Shown one piece after another: positions 31,608-40,043 of a stretch of 43,189 bases of DNA. Location of the stretch: the NCBI RefSeq assembly GCF_003671715.1, contig NZ_RAIF01000006.1, positions 378,144 through 421,332 of the forward strand. Reading direction: 5' to 3'. The position numbers were made by a program, and so were the translations under genes. Every line of letters starts with the position of its first letter. Position 1 is the stretch's first letter. The stretch comes from Streptomyces sp. E2N166. GTDB taxonomy: Bacteria > Actinomycetota > Actinomycetes > Streptomycetales > Streptomycetaceae. The notes under the pieces are model-generated. The model ran no database searches and was not told the origin of the DNA. It saw nothing but the letters and a program-made list of their open reading frames with translations.

Positions 31608-32609
31608 GTGACCGCCACATCGCTCGCCGCAGTCACCGGAGCCGAGGGATTCATCGGCTCCCACCTCACCGAGGCGCTCGTCGCCTCCGGGCACCGGGTG
31701 AGGGCCATGGCGCAGTACAACTCCTTCTCCTCCTACGGCTGGCTGGAGACTCTCTCCCCCGAGGTGCTCGATCAGGTCGAGATCGTCCTCGGCGACGTCC
31801 GGGACCCCGGTTCGGTCCGCCACCTCGTCGAGGGCGCCGACTGCGTCTACCACCTGGCCGCCCTCATCGCCATCCCGTACTCCTACCGGGCACCGCACAG
31901 CTACGTGGACACCAATGTCACCGGCACGCTGAACGTGCTGGAGGCGGTCCGTGCCCAGGGCACGCCCCGGCTGGTGCACACCTCCACCAGCGAGACGTAC
32001 GGCACCGCGCGGACCGTGCCGATCACCGAGGACCATCCCATCAACACCCAGTCGCCGTACGCCGCGTCCAAGGCGGGCGGGGACCGGCTGGCGGACAGTT
32101 ACCACGCCAGTTTCGACACGCCGGTGGTGACGCTGCGGCCCTTCAACACCTACGGTCCCCGGCAGTCCATGCGGGCGGTGATCCCCACCGTCATCGGCCA
32201 GGTCGCGGCCGGCGAACGCACCATCACCCTCGGGGACCTGCGACCCACCCGGGACTTCACCTTCGTCAAGGACACCGCGCAGGCGTTCCTGGCGGTCGGC
32301 ACCGCGCCCGCCGAGCGGGTCGTGGGCCGTACCTTCAACGCCGGAACCGGTGGCGAGATCTCCGTCGGCGACCTGGTGGCGCTCATCGGCAAGGTGATGG
32401 ACACCGCCCTGGACGTACGGGAGGACGCGCGGCGTCTGCGGCCCGCCAACTCCGAGGTGATGCGGCTGGTCGCCGACGCGAGCCGGCTGCGGGGGGCGAC
32501 CGGCTGGAGCCCCGGCCACGACCTGGAGCAGGGGCTCGCGCACACGGTGGAGTTCTTCCGCGACCCGGCCAATCTCGCCCGCTACAAGACCGGCATCTAC
32601 AACATCTGA
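31608..32609 (+). CDS. NAD-dependent sugar-nucleotide epimerase/4,6-dehydratase (SDR)
   Basis: A 333-residue extended SDR enzyme. The NAD-binding motif is TGAEGFIGSHLTEAL and the catalytic Ser/Tyr/Lys are in TSTSETYGTA and SPYAASKAGGD. Segments AQYNSFSSYGWLE and RPFNTYGPRQSMRAVIPTVI recall the LegB-like UDP-GlcNAc 4,6-dehydratase group; a 4-epimerase role giving UDP-GalNAc is equally suited to this locus and is what the fungal pathway requires (Uge3). It starts with GTG 31608 after GGAAGGA. The next gene begins 34 nt after its stop. Confidence 0.8.
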   Translation: MTATSLAAVTGAEGFIGSHLTEALVASGHRVRAMAQYNSFSSYGWLETLSPEVLDQVEIVLGDVRDPGSVRHLVEGADCVYHLAALIAIPYSYRAPHSYVDTNVTGTLNVLEAVRAQGTPRLVHTSTSETYGTARTVPITEDHPINTQSPYAASKAGGDRLADSYHASFDTPVVTLRPFNTYGPRQSMRAVIPTVIGQVAAGERTITLGDLRPTRDFTFVKDTAQAFLAVGTAPAERVVGRTFNAGTGGEISVGDLVALIGKVMDTALDVREDARRLRPANSEVMRLVADASRLRGATGWSPGHDLEQGLAHTVEFFRDPANLARYKTGIYNI

Positions 32610-32643
32610 CCATGCCCGGCACGTGAACCGAGGGGGGAACCTC

Positions 32644-33357
32644 ATGCACGCAGTGATCCTGGCCGGAGGCAAGGGCGTCCGGCTACGGCCCTACACGACC
32701 GCCCTGCCCAAGCCGCTCGTGCCCATCGGCGACCAGCACGCCATCCTGGAGATCGTCCTGCGCCAGCTCGCCGCGGCCGGGTTCACCGGATGCACGATCG
32801 CCATAGGCCACCTCGGCGAGATCATCCGCGCCTACGTCGGCGACGGGTCGCAGTGGGGCCTGACCGTCGACTACGCCACCGAGGAGAGCCCTCTGGGGAC
32901 CATGGGGCCGCTGCTCACCATGCGTGAGCGGCTGCCCGAGCACTTCCTGGTCATGAACGGCGACGTCCTCACCGACCTGGGCTACGCCGACGTCCTGCGC
33001 CGGCACAGCACGTCCGGCGCCCCGCTGACCATCGCCACGTACGCCAGGAAGGTGCACATCGACTTCGGTGTCCTGACCACCGACGCGAGCAGGGTCGTCG
33101 CCTTCACCGAGAAGCCCAGCATGGACTACCACGTCTCCATGGGCGTGTACGGACTGTCCCGCGCGACACTCGACGGCTACACGGCCGGGCTGCCCCTGGG
33201 CTTCGACGAGTTGGTACTGGACCTGCTGCGCACCGACGACCCGCCGCACGCCTACCACTTCGACGGCTACTGGCTCGACATCGGCCGACCCGACGACTAC
33301 GACCGGGCCAACGCCGAGTTCACCAGCCGCAAGTCCCTGCTGCTCAAGGGAGCCTGA
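32644..33357 (+). CDS. Sugar-1-phosphate nucleotidyltransferase
   Basis: A 237-residue NTP_transferase domain protein. The nucleotide-binding signature is LAGGKGVRLRPYTTALPKPL and further motifs are NGDVLTDL (metal-binding Asp) and FTEKPSMDYHVSMGVY. It makes NDP-sugar from sugar-1-phosphate and NTP. The length fits short glucose-1-P or mannose-1-P type enzymes without a C-terminal acyltransferase. ATG 32644 follows GAGGGGGGAACC. Only 7 nt separate it from the following SDR gene. The sugar cannot be fixed from sequence. Confidence 0.85.
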   Translation: MHAVILAGGKGVRLRPYTTALPKPLVPIGDQHAILEIVLRQLAAAGFTGCTIAIGHLGEIIRAYVGDGSQWGLTVDYATEESPLGTMGPLLTMRERLPEHFLVMNGDVLTDLGYADVLRRHSTSGAPLTIATYARKVHIDFGVLTTDASRVVAFTEKPSMDYHVSMGVYGLSRATLDGYTAGLPLGFDELVLDLLRTDDPPHAYHFDGYWLDIGRPDDYDRANAEFTSRKSLLLKGA

Positions 33358-33364
33358 GCACCGC

Positions 33365-34291
33365 ATGCGCATCCTCGTCCTGGGTTTCACCGGTTATCTG
33401 GGCGCCCACGTCGCCGAGCGGCTGCGCGCGCTGCCCGGCGCGCGGGTCCTCGGCGGCGGCCGTTCCGCAGCCGCCGACGTACGCGTCGACCTCGCCACCG
33501 ACCCGGTCGGCCGGCTGGCCGATGCTCTGGTGTCGGCGGCCGTCGACACCGTCGTCAACTGCGCGGGCGCGACCGGCGGCGATCCGGTGACGCTCGCCGA
33601 ACTGAACGCCCGCGGTCCCGCCGTCCTCTGCGCGGCGCTGCGCCGGGCCCGCCCCGCGGCCCGTCTGGTCCACCTGGGTTCGGCCGCCGAGTACGGGCCG
33701 GGGGCCGAGCGGGTCAGGGTGCCGGAGTCGGCGGCCACCCGGCCCCTCACCGCCTACGGCGCCACCAAGCTGGCCGGCACCGTCACCGTCGCCACCTCCG
33801 ACCTGGACTCGGTGGTCCTGCGGGTCGGCAACCCGGTGGGGCCCGGCGCACCGTCCTCCGGCCTGCCCGGCAGGGTCGCCGGTCTGCTGCGTACGGCGGG
33901 CACGGCGCCGAACGCGGTGCTCCGGCTGGGCGACCTGTCGGCGTACCGCGACTTCGTGGACGTCCGGGACGTCGCGCGGGCGGTCGAGCGGGCGGTCACC
34001 GCGACCGGGCCGTTGCCGCGCGTGCTCAACATCGGCGGCGGCGACGCCGTCCCGGTGCGCCGGTTGGTACGGACGCTCGCGGACACCGCGGGCTTCCGCG
34101 GCCGGATCGAGGAAGAGGGCGCCGGTTCCGCCCGCTCGGACCAGGTTTCCTGGCAGTGCTCCGACATCGCCGCCGCCCGGGCCGCGCTCGGCTGGCGGCC
34201 CTCGTACTCGCTCGACGAGTCACTGGCCGCGCTCTGGTCGGCCGGTGCCCGTCCACCGTCCCTCGTCCCGGAAGGCGACCGCCCGTCGTGA
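33365..34291 (+). CDS. NAD-dependent epimerase/dehydratase (SDR)
   Basis: A 308-residue extended SDR. The cofactor loop is ILVLGFTGYLGAHVAERL and the active-site Tyr-Lys are in TAYGATKLAGT. LGSAAEYGPG provides the Ser. It is more divergent than the first SDR and slightly short, so a reductase or epimerase acting on another NDP-sugar is possible. Its stop overlaps the GTG of the spherulin-4-like gene (GTGA at 34288), so it is tightly embedded in the polysaccharide operon. Confidence 0.82.
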   Translation: MRILVLGFTGYLGAHVAERLRALPGARVLGGGRSAAADVRVDLATDPVGRLADALVSAAVDTVVNCAGATGGDPVTLAELNARGPAVLCAALRRARPAARLVHLGSAAEYGPGAERVRVPESAATRPLTAYGATKLAGTVTVATSDLDSVVLRVGNPVGPGAPSSGLPGRVAGLLRTAGTAPNAVLRLGDLSAYRDFVDVRDVARAVERAVTATGPLPRVLNIGGGDAVPVRRLVRTLADTAGFRGRIEEEGAGSARSDQVSWQCSDIAAARAALGWRPSYSLDESLAALWSAGARPPSLVPEGDRPS

Positions 34292-34950
34292 GCCTGCTGA
34301 TCCCGCTGTACGTCCATCCGGCCGAGGATCCGGGCTCCTGGCACAGGCTCATCACGGCGGCCGACCGCACGTACGGGGTCGTCATCAACCCCGCGAACGG
34401 TCCGGGCCGGGCGCCCGATCCCGCCTTCGCCGCGGCGGCCGGCGCGCTGCGGGCGGCGGGCGCCCGTCTGCTGGGCTACATCGACACGGACTACGGCACG
34501 CGTGCGGCGGCCGACGTCGCCGAGGACGCCCGTCGGCACCGGGAGTGGTACGCGGCGGACGGGTGCTTCCTCGACCGGGTGAGTTCGGCCGCGACCGAAC
34601 TGCCCGCCTACCGGGCGCTGGTGCGTGGTCTGCGCCGGCAGGGTTCGACCACGCTCGTGCTGAACCCGGGGGTCCACCCGGCACCGGGTTACGCGCGTAT
34701 CGCCGATCTCGTCGTCACCTTCGAGGGGTCCTGGTCGGCCTATGTGTCCGCGTTCAGCCGGCCGGACTGGACGCGCCGGCACCCGCCCGAGCGCTTCTGC
34801 CACCTGGTGTACGGGGTGCCCGAGGCGCTCGCCCCGCTCGCCGTACGGACCGCCCGCGAACGCGGCGCCGCGGTGTCCGGGCCCGTCACGGGGGAACCGC
34901 CCAACCCGTGGGCCCGCCTGACCCCCGTACTGACCGGAGCGGAGCGATGA
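34288..34950 (+). CDS. Spherulin-4 family glycoside hydrolase (Sph3/GH135-like)
   Basis: A 220-residue protein of the spherulation-specific family 4, which includes Aspergillus Sph3 (GH135), a hydrolase needed for galactosaminogalactan synthesis. Family segments are LLIPLYVHPAEDPGSW, VVINPANGPGRAPD, GYIDTDYGTR (64-72 region), GCFLDRV (Asp 96, Arg 97), LNPGVHPAPGY and VVTFEGSW (Glu 146). As I remember it, fungal Sph3 has a Glu next to the active-site Asp; here it is Arg 97, so activity may differ. No signal peptide is visible, suggesting a cytoplasmic location unless the start is wrong. It is coupled to both neighbours (GTGA before, ATGA after). Confidence 0.78.
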   Translation: MSLLIPLYVHPAEDPGSWHRLITAADRTYGVVINPANGPGRAPDPAFAAAAGALRAAGARLLGYIDTDYGTRAAADVAEDARRHREWYAADGCFLDRVSSAATELPAYRALVRGLRRQGSTTLVLNPGVHPAPGYARIADLVVTFEGSWSAYVSAFSRPDWTRRHPPERFCHLVYGVPEALAPLAVRTARERGAAVSGPVTGEPPNPWARLTPVLTGAER

Positions 34951-35756
34951 GGAAGAGGGTACGGGCGTTCGCCGCGCTGCCGGCGGCGCTCGTCCTCGCG
35001 GTGGTGGCCGGGTGTTCGGGTACGGACGGCCCACCGCCGCCGGACCCGTCCGCCACCGCCGTGTGGCAGCCCCGGCCGGGGCTGGCCTGGCAGTGGCAGC
35101 TCGACGGGAAGGTCGATCCGTCCGCGGACGTGCCGGTCTACGACATCGACGGCTTCGAGAACGACGCGGCCGACGTGGACCGGCTGCACCGCGCCGGCCG
35201 CAAGGTGATCTGCTACGTCAACGTGGGGGCCTGGGAGGACTTCCGGCCCGACCGGGACGCCTTTCCCCGTGCGGTGCTGGGCGAGCCCAACGGCTGGCGG
35301 GGCGAACGCTGGCTCGACATCCGCCGGATCTCCGTCCTTCGGCCGATCATGGAGCGGCGGTTCGACATGTGCCGGGACAAGGGTTTCGACGCGGTGGAAC
35401 CCGACCTGATGGAGGGATACGCCGACGAGACCGGCTTCCCGCTCACCGCCCGGGACCAGCTGGCGTACAACCGCGTGATCGCCGAGATCGCCCACGAACG
35501 CGGCCTGGCGGTGGGCCTCAAGAACGACCTGCCGCAGATCCCGCAGCTGGTGGACGACTTCGACTTCGCGGTCAACGAGCAGTGCGCCGAGTACGGCGAG
35601 TGCGCGCGGCTCAAGCCGTTCGTCGAGGCCGGCAAGGCGGTCTTCCACGTGGAGTACAGCGAGCCGACCCGTGGTTTCTGCCCCGAGTCACGCCGGCTCG
35701 GGCTGTCCTCGATGCTGAAACGACCGGAGCTCGGGGTCTGGCGCGATCCCTGCTGA
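34947..35756 (+). CDS. GH114 endo-alpha-1,4-polygalactosaminidase lipoprotein (Ega3-like)
   Basis: A 269-residue lipoprotein (signal PAALVLAVVAGCSGTD with lipobox VAGC). The catalytic domain has the GH114 pattern: WQWQLDGKVD, VYDIDGFEND, VICYVNVGAWEDFRPDRD, EPDLMEGYADE, GLKNDLPQIPQLV and FAVNEQCAEYGECAR. Fungal Ega3 of this family cleaves alpha-1,4-linked galactosamine; the likely catalytic acids are the Asp in EPDLMEGY and the Glu in NEQCAEY. It would trim or release deacetylated GalN-rich polymer at the outer membrane face. Its ATG overlaps the preceding stop (ATGA) and it is the last gene of the locus. Confidence 0.88.
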   Translation: MRKRVRAFAALPAALVLAVVAGCSGTDGPPPPDPSATAVWQPRPGLAWQWQLDGKVDPSADVPVYDIDGFENDAADVDRLHRAGRKVICYVNVGAWEDFRPDRDAFPRAVLGEPNGWRGERWLDIRRISVLRPIMERRFDMCRDKGFDAVEPDLMEGYADETGFPLTARDQLAYNRVIAEIAHERGLAVGLKNDLPQIPQLVDDFDFAVNEQCAEYGECARLKPFVEAGKAVFHVEYSEPTRGFCPESRRLGLSSMLKRPELGVWRDPC

Positions 35757-35781
35757 CCGCGGCATGCGGCAGGATGGGCCC

Positions 35782-36114
35782 ATGAGCGTAGTCAAGATCA
35801 ACGTACTGACCGTTCCCGCCGAGCAGCGCGAGACGCTGGAGAAGCGCTTCGCCTCGCGGGCCCATGCCGTGGAGAGCTCCGACGGGTTCGAGTGGTTCGA
35901 ACTCCTGCGGCCCGTGGAGGGCACCGACGACTACCTCGTCTACACGCGCTGGCGCGACGAGGAGTCCTTCCAGGCGTGGATGGAGGGGCCCATGAAGGCC
36001 GCGCACCAGGGCGGTGGCGGCGCGGAGGGCGCGGAGCGCCCCAAGCCCGCGGCGAGCGGCTCCACGTTGTGGTCCTTCGAGGTGGTGCAGCAGGCGGCGC
36101 CCAAGGAGGCGTGA
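35782..36114 (+). CDS. Antibiotic biosynthesis monooxygenase (ABM) family protein
   Basis: A 110-residue dimeric alpha-beta barrel of the ABM superfamily, with VKINVLTVPAEQRETLEKRF, GFEWFELLRP and YLVYTRWRDEESFQAWM. The group includes cofactor-free oxygenases and IsdG-like haem-degrading enzymes; the present sequence resembles the latter type in general pattern but no certain haem ligand can be assigned. ATG 35782 is chosen over an in-frame ATG at 35764 because it gives the family N-terminus. It converges on pyruvate carboxylase across a strong terminator. Confidence 0.82.
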   Translation: MSVVKINVLTVPAEQRETLEKRFASRAHAVESSDGFEWFELLRPVEGTDDYLVYTRWRDEESFQAWMEGPMKAAHQGGGGAEGAERPKPAASGSTLWSFEVVQQAAPKEA

Positions 36115-36121
36115 CATCGGC

Positions 36122-36155
36122 GGTGGCCACGGTCCGGCGTCGGACCGTGGCCGCC
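36122..36155. terminator. Bidirectional terminator hairpin
   Basis: The arms 36122-36136 and 36141-36155 form a 15-bp stem with one T-G pair and the loop GCGT. It lies between the convergent ABM gene (ending 36114) and pyruvate carboxylase gene (ending 36163). Confidence 0.8.
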
Positions 36156-36162
36156 GTCCGTC

Positions 36163-39100
36163 TCAGCCGAGCTGGACGAGGAGGTCTCCCCCCTCGACCT
36201 GCTGGATGCGGTTGATGGCGAGCCTGCTCACCGTGCCGGACTTCGGTGCGGTGATCGTGGCCTCCATCTTCATCGCCTCGATGGTGGCCACCGTGGCACC
36301 GGCCTCGACCTCGTCTCCCTCGGCGACGGCGAGGGTCACCACGCCCGCGAAGGGAGCCGCGACGTGGCCGGGGTTCGACCGGTCGGCCTTCTCCGTGACG
36401 GGGACGTCGGAGGCCGCCGAGCGGTCGCGGACCTGGATCGGGCGGAGTTGGCCGTTCAGGGAGGACATCACGGTGCGCATGCCGCGTTCGTCGGCGTCGC
36501 CGACCGCCTGCAGTTCGATGAGCAGACGGACCCCGGGGTCGAGGTCGACCGTGTACTCCTTGCCGGGGCGCAGCCCGTAGAAGAAGTCCTTGCTGTCCAG
36601 GACGCTGGTGTCGCCGAAGGTGTTGCGGTGGGTGTCGAACTCGCGGGCCGGTCCGGGGAACAGCAGCCGGTTGAGGGTGGCCCGGCGGTCCTTGGCCAAC
36701 CCGGTGCGCTCGTCCCCGCTCAGCTCCGCCACCGGCCTGGCCTCGGCGCGGCCCCGCAGCGCCTTGCTGCGGAACGGCTCGGGCCAGCCGCCGGGCGGGG
36801 TGCCCAGCTCGCCGCGGAGGAAGCCGATGACGGAGTCGGGGATGTCGAACCGGTCGGGATCCGCCTCGAAGTCCGCCGGTGAGACGCCGGCGCCCACCAG
36901 GTGCAGCGCCAGGTCGCCGACCACCTTGGAGGAGGGCGTGACCTTCACCAGGCGGCCCAGCATCCGGTCGGCGGCGGCGTACATCGCCTCGATGTCCTCG
37001 AAGCGGTCGCCGAGGCCGAGCGCGATGGCCTGGGTGCGCAGGTTGGAGAGCTGCCCGCCGGGGATCTCGTGGTGGTAGACACGGCCGGTCGGCGAGGCCA
37101 GGCCCGCCTCGAAGGGGGCGTAGACCTTGCGGACGCTCTCCCAGTACGGCTCCAGGTCGCCGACGGCCTGGAGGTCGAGGCCGGTGGGCCGCTCGGTGTG
37201 GTCGGTCGCGGCGACGATCGCCGACAGTGACGGCTGCGAGGTGGTGCCCGCCATGGACGCCACGGCCCCGTCGACGGCGTCGGCGCCGGCCTGGATCGCG
37301 GCGAGGTAGGTGGCGAGCTGGCCGCCGGTGGTGTCGTGGGTGTGCAGGTGCACCGGCAGGTCGAACTCGCGGCGCAGCGCGGACACCAGGGTCGCCGCGG
37401 CCGGTGCCCGCAGCAGGCCGGCCATGTCCTTGACGGCCAGGACATGGGCGCCGGCGGCCACGATCTTCTCGGCGAGCCGCAGGTAGTAGTCGAGCGTGTA
37501 GAGCCGCTCGTTCGGGTCGGACAGGTCGGCGGTGTAGCACAGGGCCACCTCGGCGACGGAGGTGCCGGTCTGCCGTACGGCGTCGATGGCGGGCCGCATC
37601 TGGTCGACGTCGTTGAGGGCGTCGAAGATGCGGAAGATGTCGATGCCGGTGGCCGCGGCCTCCTGGACGAAGGCGTCGGTCACCTCGGTCGGGTACGGGG
37701 TGTAGCCCACGGTGTTGCGGCCGCGCAGCAGCATCTGGAGGCAGATGTTGGGCACGGCCTCGCGCAGGGCGGCCAGCCGTTCCCACGGGTCCTCGGCGAG
37801 GAAGCGCAGGGCGACGTCGTAGGTGGCGCCGCCCCAGCACTCCAGGGACAGCAGCTGGGGCAGGGAGTGCGCGACCTGCGGGGCGACGGCGAGCATGTCC
37901 TTGGTGCGGACCCGGGTGGCGAGCAGCGACTGGTGGGCGTCGCGGAACGTGGTGTCGGTGACGCCGATGGTGGGCGACTCGCGCAGCCGGCGGGCGAAGC
38001 CTTCCGGGCCGAGTTCGGTGAGCCGTTGCCGGGAGCCGGCCGGGGGTTCACCGGCGGCGAGCGGCGGCAGCTTGGTCAGCGGATCGACGAGTGCGGGCCG
38101 CTCGCCGTGCGGCTTGTTCACCGTGACGTCGGCGAGGTAGGTCAGCAGTTTCGTGCCGCGGTCGGCGGAGTGGCGGGAGGTGAGCAGGTGCGGGCGCTGC
38201 TCGATGAAGGACGTGGTGACCTGGCCGGCCTGGAAGTCGGGGTCGTCCAGCACCGCCTGGAGGAAGGGGATGTTGGTGGCGACGCCGCGGATGCGGAACT
38301 CGGCCACGGCACGCCGGGCGCGGCCCACCGCGGTGGGGAAGTCCCGGCCCCGGCAGGAGAGTTTGACCAGCATCGAGTCGAAGTGGGCGCTGATCTCCGT
38401 ACCGGCGTGGGTGGTGCCGCCGTCGAGACGGATGCCCGAGCCTCCGGGCGAGCGGTAGGCGCTGATCTGCCCGGTGTCCGGGCGGAAGCCGTTGGCCGGG
38501 TCCTCGGTGGTGATGCGGCACTGGAGGGCGGCGCCGCGCAGGGTGATGTCCTCCTGGGCGAGACCCAGGTCGGCCAGTGTCTCACCCGCGGCGATGCGCA
38601 GTTGGGACTGGACGAGGTCGACGTCGGTGACCTCTTCGGTGACCGTGTGCTCGACCTGGATGCGCGGGTTCATCTCGATGAAGACGTGGTTGCCGTCGCG
38701 GTCGACGAGGAACTCCACGGTGCCGGCGTTGCGGTAGCCGATCTGCCGGGCGAAGTTCACGGCGTCGGCGCAGATCCGCTCGCGCAGGGCCGGATCGAGG
38801 TTGGGCGCGGGGGCGAGTTCGATGACCTTCTGGTGGCGGCGCTGTACCGAGCAGTCCCGTTCGAAGAGGTGGATGACGTCGCCCTGGCCGTCGGCGAGGA
38901 TCTGGACCTCGATGTGGCGGGGTTCGACGACGGCCTTCTCCAGGAACACCGTGGAGTCGCCGAAGGCGGAGGCCGCCTCCCGGGACGCGGCCTCGATGGC
39001 CTCGCGCAGCTGGGCGGGTTCCTCGACGCGGCGCATGCCGCGGCCGCCGCCGCCCGCGACCGCCTTGACGAACACGGGGAAACCGACCTCGTCGGCGGCG

Positions 39101-39537
39101 CGGACGAGTTCGTCCACGTCGTCGGAGGGCGCGGAGGAGCCGAGGACGGGCACGCCGGCCTCGCGGGCGGCGGCGACGGCTCGGGCCTTGTTGCCGGTCA
39201 GTTCGAGGATCTGCGCGCTCGGTCCGACGAACGTGATGCCGGCCTCTTCGCACGCGCGGGCCAGTTCGGGGTTCTCGGACAGGAATCCGTAGCCCGGGTA
39301 GACGGCGTCGGCTCCCGCCCGGCGTGCCGCGCGGACGATCTCCTCCACGGAGAGATACGCGCGCACCGGATGTCCCGGCTCCCCGATCTCGTAGGCCTCG
39401 TCGGCCTTCAGCCGGTGCAGCGAGTTGCGGTCCTCGTGCGGGAAGACGGCGACGGTGCGCGCGCCGAGCTCGTAGCCCGCGCGGAACGCCCGGATCGCGA
39501 TCTCACCGCGGTTGGCGACCAGCACCTTGCGGAACAT
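36163..39537 (-). CDS. pyc: Pyruvate carboxylase
   Basis: A 1124-residue single-chain pyruvate carboxylase, full length for the family, which makes oxaloacetate from pyruvate, bicarbonate and ATP using biotin. Domains in order are biotin carboxylase (about 1-450: MFRKVLVANRGEIAIRAFRA, ATP-grasp KAVAGGGGRGMRRV, EMNPRIQVEHTVTEEV), carboxyltransferase barrel (about 540-820: TFRDAHQSLLATRVRTKDM, LHTHDTTGGQLATYLAA), a tetramerisation or allosteric segment, and a C-terminal biotinyl domain with the biotin Lys in EAMKMEA. ATG 39537 follows AAGGGA. It is a housekeeping anaplerotic enzyme in the cytoplasm; its position beside the ACP-KAS-MAT trio may help supply C3/C4 precursors. Confidence 0.97.
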   Translation of the reverse strand: MFRKVLVANRGEIAIRAFRAGYELGARTVAVFPHEDRNSLHRLKADEAYEIGEPGHPVRAYLSVEEIVRAARRAGADAVYPGYGFLSENPELARACEEAGITFVGPSAQILELTGNKARAVAAAREAGVPVLGSSAPSDDVDELVRAADEVGFPVFVKAVAGGGGRGMRRVEEPAQLREAIEAASREAASAFGDSTVFLEKAVVEPRHIEVQILADGQGDVIHLFERDCSVQRRHQKVIELAPAPNLDPALRERICADAVNFARQIGYRNAGTVEFLVDRDGNHVFIEMNPRIQVEHTVTEEVTDVDLVQSQLRIAAGETLADLGLAQEDITLRGAALQCRITTEDPANGFRPDTGQISAYRSPGGSGIRLDGGTTHAGTEISAHFDSMLVKLSCRGRDFPTAVGRARRAVAEFRIRGVATNIPFLQAVLDDPDFQAGQVTTSFIEQRPHLLTSRHSADRGTKLLTYLADVTVNKPHGERPALVDPLTKLPPLAAGEPPAGSRQRLTELGPEGFARRLRESPTIGVTDTTFRDAHQSLLATRVRTKDMLAVAPQVAHSLPQLLSLECWGGATYDVALRFLAEDPWERLAALREAVPNICLQMLLRGRNTVGYTPYPTEVTDAFVQEAAATGIDIFRIFDALNDVDQMRPAIDAVRQTGTSVAEVALCYTADLSDPNERLYTLDYYLRLAEKIVAAGAHVLAVKDMAGLLRAPAAATLVSALRREFDLPVHLHTHDTTGGQLATYLAAIQAGADAVDGAVASMAGTTSQPSLSAIVAATDHTERPTGLDLQAVGDLEPYWESVRKVYAPFEAGLASPTGRVYHHEIPGGQLSNLRTQAIALGLGDRFEDIEAMYAAADRMLGRLVKVTPSSKVVGDLALHLVGAGVSPADFEADPDRFDIPDSVIGFLRGELGTPPGGWPEPFRSKALRGRAEARPVAELSGDERTGLAKDRRATLNRLLFPGPAREFDTHRNTFGDTSVLDSKDFFYGLRPGKEYTVDLDPGVRLLIELQAVGDADERGMRTVMSSLNGQLRPIQVRDRSAASDVPVTEKADRSNPGHVAAPFAGVVTLAVAEGDEVEAGATVATIEAMKMEATITAPKSGTVSRLAINRIQQVEGGDLLVQLG

Positions 39538-39654
39538 TGTTGATCCCTTCAGCCTGCCGGGTGACGAGACCATGGTGTCGGCGCCGCCTCCGGTACGCCA
39601 TGTGAGCCGGGCCACTCACCGGCCCGTAGCGGGTCGTGTGAGGTCGTGGTCGGA

Positions 39655-39972
39655 TCAGACGTCGGAGTCGATTCCGGTGACCACCGTGGGTCCGAGCGGC
39701 GCGCTGTCGCCGTCCAGGCCGGCCGCGCGCAGGGCGGAGTCCGCGACCTCCCGGGCGCGGCCCTCCGCGTGGGCGGCGGTGTCCGCCTCGACGGTGAGGC
39801 GGATGGTGAAGGTGCCGTCCTCGTTGACCGAGAGGGCGTCGAGGTCCTCCTCGTCTCCCAGGTGGGTGCGGTGCGGATCCGCGGGGCGCAGCGCCCTGGC
39901 GAGTTCGTCCTTCGTGGCGTCCTGGACCGTGCCGGTGAACGTCCCCGGCACCGAGATGACATACGTCGTCAT
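39655..39972 (-). CDS. Small acidic protein of unknown function
   Basis: A 105-residue acidic protein starting MTTYVISVPGTFTGTVQDAT. A beta-strand-rich pattern continues with LSVNEDGTFTIRLTVEADTA and a helix rich in Ala and Glu. No signal or membrane segment. It lies between the MAT gene (71 nt upstream) and pyc (117 nt downstream) on the same strand and may share their transcript. Family not recognised. Confidence 0.65.
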   Translation of the reverse strand: MTTYVISVPGTFTGTVQDATKDELARALRPADPHRTHLGDEEDLDALSVNEDGTFTIRLTVEADTAAHAEGRAREVADSALRAAGLDGDSAPLGPTVVTGIDSDV

Positions 39973-40043
39973 GTGCACTCCTCCTTCTGATCCCCTCCGC
40001 CTACCCCGATACGGACGCGGGACCCGGACGGAAAGGCTCCTCG

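Noticed and set aside
26842..32672. Very long minus-strand frames (1137 and 913 codons) opposite the polysaccharide locus
   Set aside because: They lie opposite clear genes with intact catalytic motifs, and their translations are Arg/Gly/Ala-rich without domains.
37336..39543. 735-codon plus-strand frame opposite pyruvate carboxylase
   Set aside because: Pyc is full length with all domains; this frame is its antisense shadow.
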